Positions 61,131 through 64,000 of a DNA stretch of 64,000 nt are shown here, one piece after another. The notes beneath the pieces are model-generated. The model was not told the DNA's origin. It was given only the letters and a program-made list of their open reading frames with translations, and did no database searches. The DNA lies in NCBI RefSeq assembly GCF_029542085.1, contig NZ_CP107036.1, positions 4,526,001 to 4,590,000 on the forward strand. Reading direction: 5' to 3'. The DNA comes from Sphingobacterium sp. ML3W (GTDB taxonomy: Bacteria > Bacteroidota > Bacteroidia > Sphingobacteriales > Sphingobacteriaceae). The position numbers and the translations under genes are program-made. Within the stretch, counting starts at the first letter, position 1; the number at the start of each line of letters is the position of its first letter.

Positions 61131-62089
61131 GATTTCCGTTTAAGCACATTTATGATTCTATTTTTTTTCAATGCCATAAAATAGCTCAACACTAATTTCA
61201 GTGCATTAACGGAAATGCCAGCATCGGCTATCAATTTTTTAAACTCCTCATATCCCATCTCAGCATGCACACTACCTGCTTGAACCGAAAGCCAACGTAA
61301 ACACAATTGATCCGTTATAGCGATCTCATTTTCTGTAGTTACATGTTTTAGCCAGCTAATATATTGGCTCGCTGCGTTCAATTTCTTTTCAACGACTGAT
61401 TTAGATTTTATATCCGACGAAATGTTGAAACCACTAAAACGCCAATAAACATTCGAGCTGAGCGCTGTAATTTGCTTACCATTATTTAACGAATATAGAA
61501 ACCAAGTAGCGTCATCTGATGCCCAACCCAAAGGGAAATCTGCGAATTTAAATCTTTCATATAGCGATCGGTGAAAAATATACTCTACTGCAAAACTCCG
61601 AAAGCCATTGCAAGCCAACCTATTCCTGATAAAGTCAATTGAGCTTATTGATCCCCCAATATCATTTAGGTGATCAAATTTAGTATAGCTGGGGTGCAAT
61701 TTCCCATGCTCATCAATAACTTTGGTATGAAATTTATATAACAAGCTATGTTCGTTATAGTTATTATAGAACACCTCTACTGCATTGCATTCGATCAAAT
61801 CATCATCAGAAAAAAGCCAGACCCAATCTTCCTGCGTTAAATCAATACATCTTTCCCATTGTTTTGTCAAAGATTCACCACCTAAGTTAACTTCAAAACG
61901 ATGATATCTTATCTCTAATTTATCGCAGTATTTGTCCAATATTGGTTGAATTGTATAAGGACTATTATCGTCACCAATGTATACTGTAAAGTTTTTAACC
62001 GTCTGAAGGCTTAGACTTTCTAATGTATTTTCGATAAACTTATTTTTATAATATGGAATGACTATCGCCAAGTTGGATTTACACATCAT
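61127..62089 (-). CDS. Family 2 glycosyltransferase
   Basis: A 320-residue protein. LAIVIPYYKNKFIENTLESL and FTVYIGDDNSPYTIQPILDK form the nucleotide-binding half, and DWVWLFSDDDLIECNAVEVF holds the DxD. The middle part WASDDATWFLYSLNNG is the catalytic-loop region, and the C-terminal 100 residues are helical. It is coupled to the next gene by a 4-bp overlap at its end. Confidence 0.88.
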   Translation of the reverse strand: MMCKSNLAIVIPYYKNKFIENTLESLSLQTVKNFTVYIGDDNSPYTIQPILDKYCDKLEIRYHRFEVNLGGESLTKQWERCIDLTQEDWVWLFSDDDLIECNAVEVFYNNYNEHSLLYKFHTKVIDEHGKLHPSYTKFDHLNDIGGSISSIDFIRNRLACNGFRSFAVEYIFHRSLYERFKFADFPLGWASDDATWFLYSLNNGKQITALSSNVYWRFSGFNISSDIKSKSVVEKKLNAASQYISWLKHVTTENEIAITDQLCLRWLSVQAGSVHAEMGYEEFKKLIADAGISVNALKLVLSYFMALKKNRIINVLKRKS

Positions 62090-62093
62090 TATA

Positions 62094-63200
62094 TCAACGA
62101 TCTAAATATGAATAAATTTTTTTTACAATCAGAGACCAGCTAAATTCCTGTTTAGCTCGAGATATGATATCCGTTTCTGCGGGTAGCCTTATCTCTTCAT
62201 TAATAATTGACTGTAAAATAACGGTCAGCTTTTCAACATTACCAACTTCAAAAAAAATGCCGTAAGGTCCCGCGATTTCTATAGCAGGGGTTAATTCGGT
62301 AGATACAATAAAACATCCACATGACATCCCCTCTAGCAAAGCTATACCAAAGCTTTCAAACTTTGATGTCTGAACAAAAATCTTGGATTTTCGGAGCCTT
62401 CTCAATAACATTCTTCTATCGGAGATTGGTCCTGTAAAGAAAACCTTATTTTTAAGTTCTGGATTTGCTTCAAAAAAGAGGCTAATATCTCCCCGAAAGG
62501 TCTCGTCTATAGGACCTATAAATTCGACCTTCCAAGCTTGCAGATCTAGCGTACACAATGCATTGAGCATCGTTAAATTATCCTTTTCCGGCGCGCCAAC
62601 TCGTCCCACTAATACGATAATTTTTTCTTTTTCCTTATTAAGATCTTGTTCGGTAAGAAATGACAACTTTTCAAAATCAAAACCGTTCGGAATATAAGCA
62701 ACACGCATAGATACATCTTGTTCGAAGAAATTTTGCAAAGATCTGCTTTCAACAGATATCAGATCTACTTTATTATATAAACTAACTTTAAATTTCTTCC
62801 ATAGTCCTTTAGATTTCGCAAAACTGCTTTCTTTTATACTATCATTTGCATCCAATTTAAAATAAAACTTGACTCTATTACCGGTAATCACTTTAATAAA
62901 CAAAGCAATTAAAGTTTTGATAAATGACTGATGAAAGAACATGACAACATCGAATCTTCTCAAATGATATAAAAGGAAAAAAAAGATGTTTAAATTTTCA
63001 TTCTTAAATGTTTTTTTGATTCTATAGTAGGATAGACCTTTTACCTCGGTATCAAGATATTCCATGGACTCCCTTTTTTCATAGCAAGCAATGGATGATT
63101 TGTAATAACCTTCTTTTTGCAAAAAATAGGGAATCATGCCTACATCTTTAATCAAATGGATATTAGCTCCACCAGGAAAAATTGTTATAAAACGTTTCAT
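62094..63200 (-). CDS. Family 4 glycosyltransferase
   Basis: A 368-residue GT-B protein. IVLVGRVGAPEKDNLTMLNA begins the donor domain. SKIFVQTSKFESFGIALLEG is the EX7E-type motif (Glu-Ser-Phe-Gly-x4-Glu), and MSCGCFIVSTELTPAIEIAG follows. It overlaps the upstream family 2 gene by 4 bp. The donor is unknown. Confidence 0.9.
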   Translation of the reverse strand: MKRFITIFPGGANIHLIKDVGMIPYFLQKEGYYKSSIACYEKRESMEYLDTEVKGLSYYRIKKTFKNENLNIFFFLLYHLRRFDVVMFFHQSFIKTLIALFIKVITGNRVKFYFKLDANDSIKESSFAKSKGLWKKFKVSLYNKVDLISVESRSLQNFFEQDVSMRVAYIPNGFDFEKLSFLTEQDLNKEKEKIIVLVGRVGAPEKDNLTMLNALCTLDLQAWKVEFIGPIDETFRGDISLFFEANPELKNKVFFTGPISDRRMLLRRLRKSKIFVQTSKFESFGIALLEGMSCGCFIVSTELTPAIEIAGPYGIFFEVGNVEKLTVILQSIINEEIRLPAETDIISRAKQEFSWSLIVKKIYSYLDR

Positions 63201-64000
63201 AAACTTTCAATCTTACGTATTAGCTGCAACTTACGCTTATAGCCCTCAACTTTTGAAGGTGATCGCTTGAGCTTATTGTAAATTACGACCAATGTATAGA
63301 AAAAAGTATCAACTTTGTATGATAGGCGAATCAAGTAGCGCTGATTTGTTTTGGTATAATAGAGCTTCTCGCTTTTGCGCATTCTATAAGCTACTTTTTC
63401 ATCATTAGGCTCGCTCTGTCCCTCTAAATGAATAATCTTTGCATTTGGAAGAGACATAACATCATACCCTAATTGCCGAACTCTAAATGTTAATTCTGTT
63501 TCTTCATAGTACATGAAAAAATCCTCATCAAAGCCACCCGCCTTGACAAATATAGATTTTGGTATAAATAAATCTGCCCCAGAAATATATCCTACTTTTT
63601 GAGGAATACCTGTGTTATTAAAACTACCTACTCGTCCTAGGATTTTCCCAAGCTTAAAAAAACATAAAAAATCAATTTCCGCCGTTAAACTTGGAAGAAA
63701 ACTCCAACAAGAAAATGCTGGTTGGAGATTGGCGTCATATAAATTGCCTCCTACGATCCCAACCTGTTCATTGCTTTCACAGAAAGCATAAAATTTAGCT
63801 ATAGCATTATTTAATAAGACTGTATCCGGATTTAATAGAAAAAGATATTTTCCTTTAGCCCCTTTTGCTCCAAAATTGTTTCCGGAACCAAAGCCGCGAT
63901 TTTCTGGATTCTTGAGAAATATAACCTCGCTATAATGTTCATGTATTCGTTCGATGTCACGCTGTGGGGAGTCGTTGTCTACTACAATGATCTCAAAATT
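63197..64000 (-). CDS. Family 2 glycosyltransferase (rhamnosyltransferase-like), 5' end cut by window edge
   Basis: The frame is open from the window edge and encodes 267 residues. It starts mid-domain with FEIIVVDNDSPQRDIERI, continues GFGSGNNFGAKGAKGKYLFL and LNPDTVLLNNAI (the NPD-type DxD equivalent), and ends with GYISGADLFIPKSIFVKAGG, FDEDFFMYYEETELTFRV and RQLGY, the WbbL-like acceptor pattern. The last 80 residues form a basic amphipathic tail. Earlier ATGs lie outside the window. Confidence 0.88.
   Translation of the reverse strand, partial: NFEIIVVDNDSPQRDIERIHEHYSEVIFLKNPENRGFGSGNNFGAKGAKGKYLFLLNPDTVLLNNAIAKFYAFCESNEQVGIVGGNLYDANLQPAFSCWSFLPSLTAEIDFLCFFKLGKILGRVGSFNNTGIPQKVGYISGADLFIPKSIFVKAGGFDEDFFMYYEETELTFRVRQLGYDVMSLPNAKIIHLEGQSEPNDEKVAYRMRKSEKLYYTKTNQRYLIRLSYKVDTFFYTLVVIYNKLKRSPSKVEGYKRKLQLIRKIESL

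Noticed and set aside
1..64000. CRISPR arrays, tRNA or rRNA genes, insertion sequences or prophage genes
   Set aside because: No regular repeat-spacer pattern, cloverleaf, transposase or phage protein was seen on either strand.

Overview
The window looks like a chromosomal segment of a Bacteroidota bacterium of the Sphingobacterium/Pedobacter type. The evidence is a SusC/SusD pair with a TlpA-like partner, GldK and GldN homologues, DUF4625 and DUF1579 families, promoters of the Bacteroidota form (TTTG, about 19 bp, TAnnTTTG), weak Shine-Dalgarno sites and low GC. The genus is an inference; no rRNA or tRNA gene was seen.

Left part (1-24.7 kb). A truncated LytTR response regulator is followed by a tight four-gene plus-strand operon (small secreted peptide, small partner protein, HTTM/SdpB-like membrane protein, AraC regulator). 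Next come a small exported protein and a minus-strand TlpA-SusC-SusD uptake operon with a structured leader. Behind it lies a probable independent small RNA with a near-consensus promoter (about 9.9-10.07 kb). From 10 to 16.9 kb there are short solitary genes (DUF4625 lipoprotein with tandem operator dyads, DUF1579, DinB, methyltransferase, orphans) mixed with gene scrap: the 3' end of a duplicated secreted-protein gene and a 5'-truncated DUF4143 ATPase. At 16.9-21.3 kb are a large membrane sugar-nucleotide 4,6-dehydratase and two nucleotidyltransferase-fold proteins. At 21.5-24.6 kb is an operon of an outer-membrane barrel protein, GldK and GldN, without GldL and GldM.

Island (24.7-30.3 kb). 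This plus-strand segment is framed by two near-identical copies of a terminator-like hairpin. It holds a decayed acyltransferase, two collagen-like lipoprotein genes produced by a 1.44-kb tandem duplication that also copied the acyltransferase tail, and an HAF-repeat beta-propeller lipoprotein.

Polysaccharide region (30.3-64 kb, all minus strand). In transcription order: glycosyltransferases with an EpsG-type polymerase; a WecA/MraY-type initiating transferase; two TagD-like cytidylyltransferases and a ManC-type guanylyltransferase (ending at a terminator); a winged-helix regulator with a good promoter; then WecB and WecC (UDP-ManNAc and UDP-ManNAcA), a pseudaminic-acid-like route (PseB, PseC, aldo-keto reductase, SDR, PseF-like, acetyltransferase, PseI), a glycosyltransferase, Wzx, Wzy, a beta-helix protein, and a bacillosamine-type initiation cassette (PglC-, PglD- and PglE-like). 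It closes with the Wza-like exporter and the Wzc tyrosine kinase, whose tyrosine tail is encoded by a hexanucleotide repeat. Two initiating transferases and two polymerases suggest two neighbouring glycan assembly systems.
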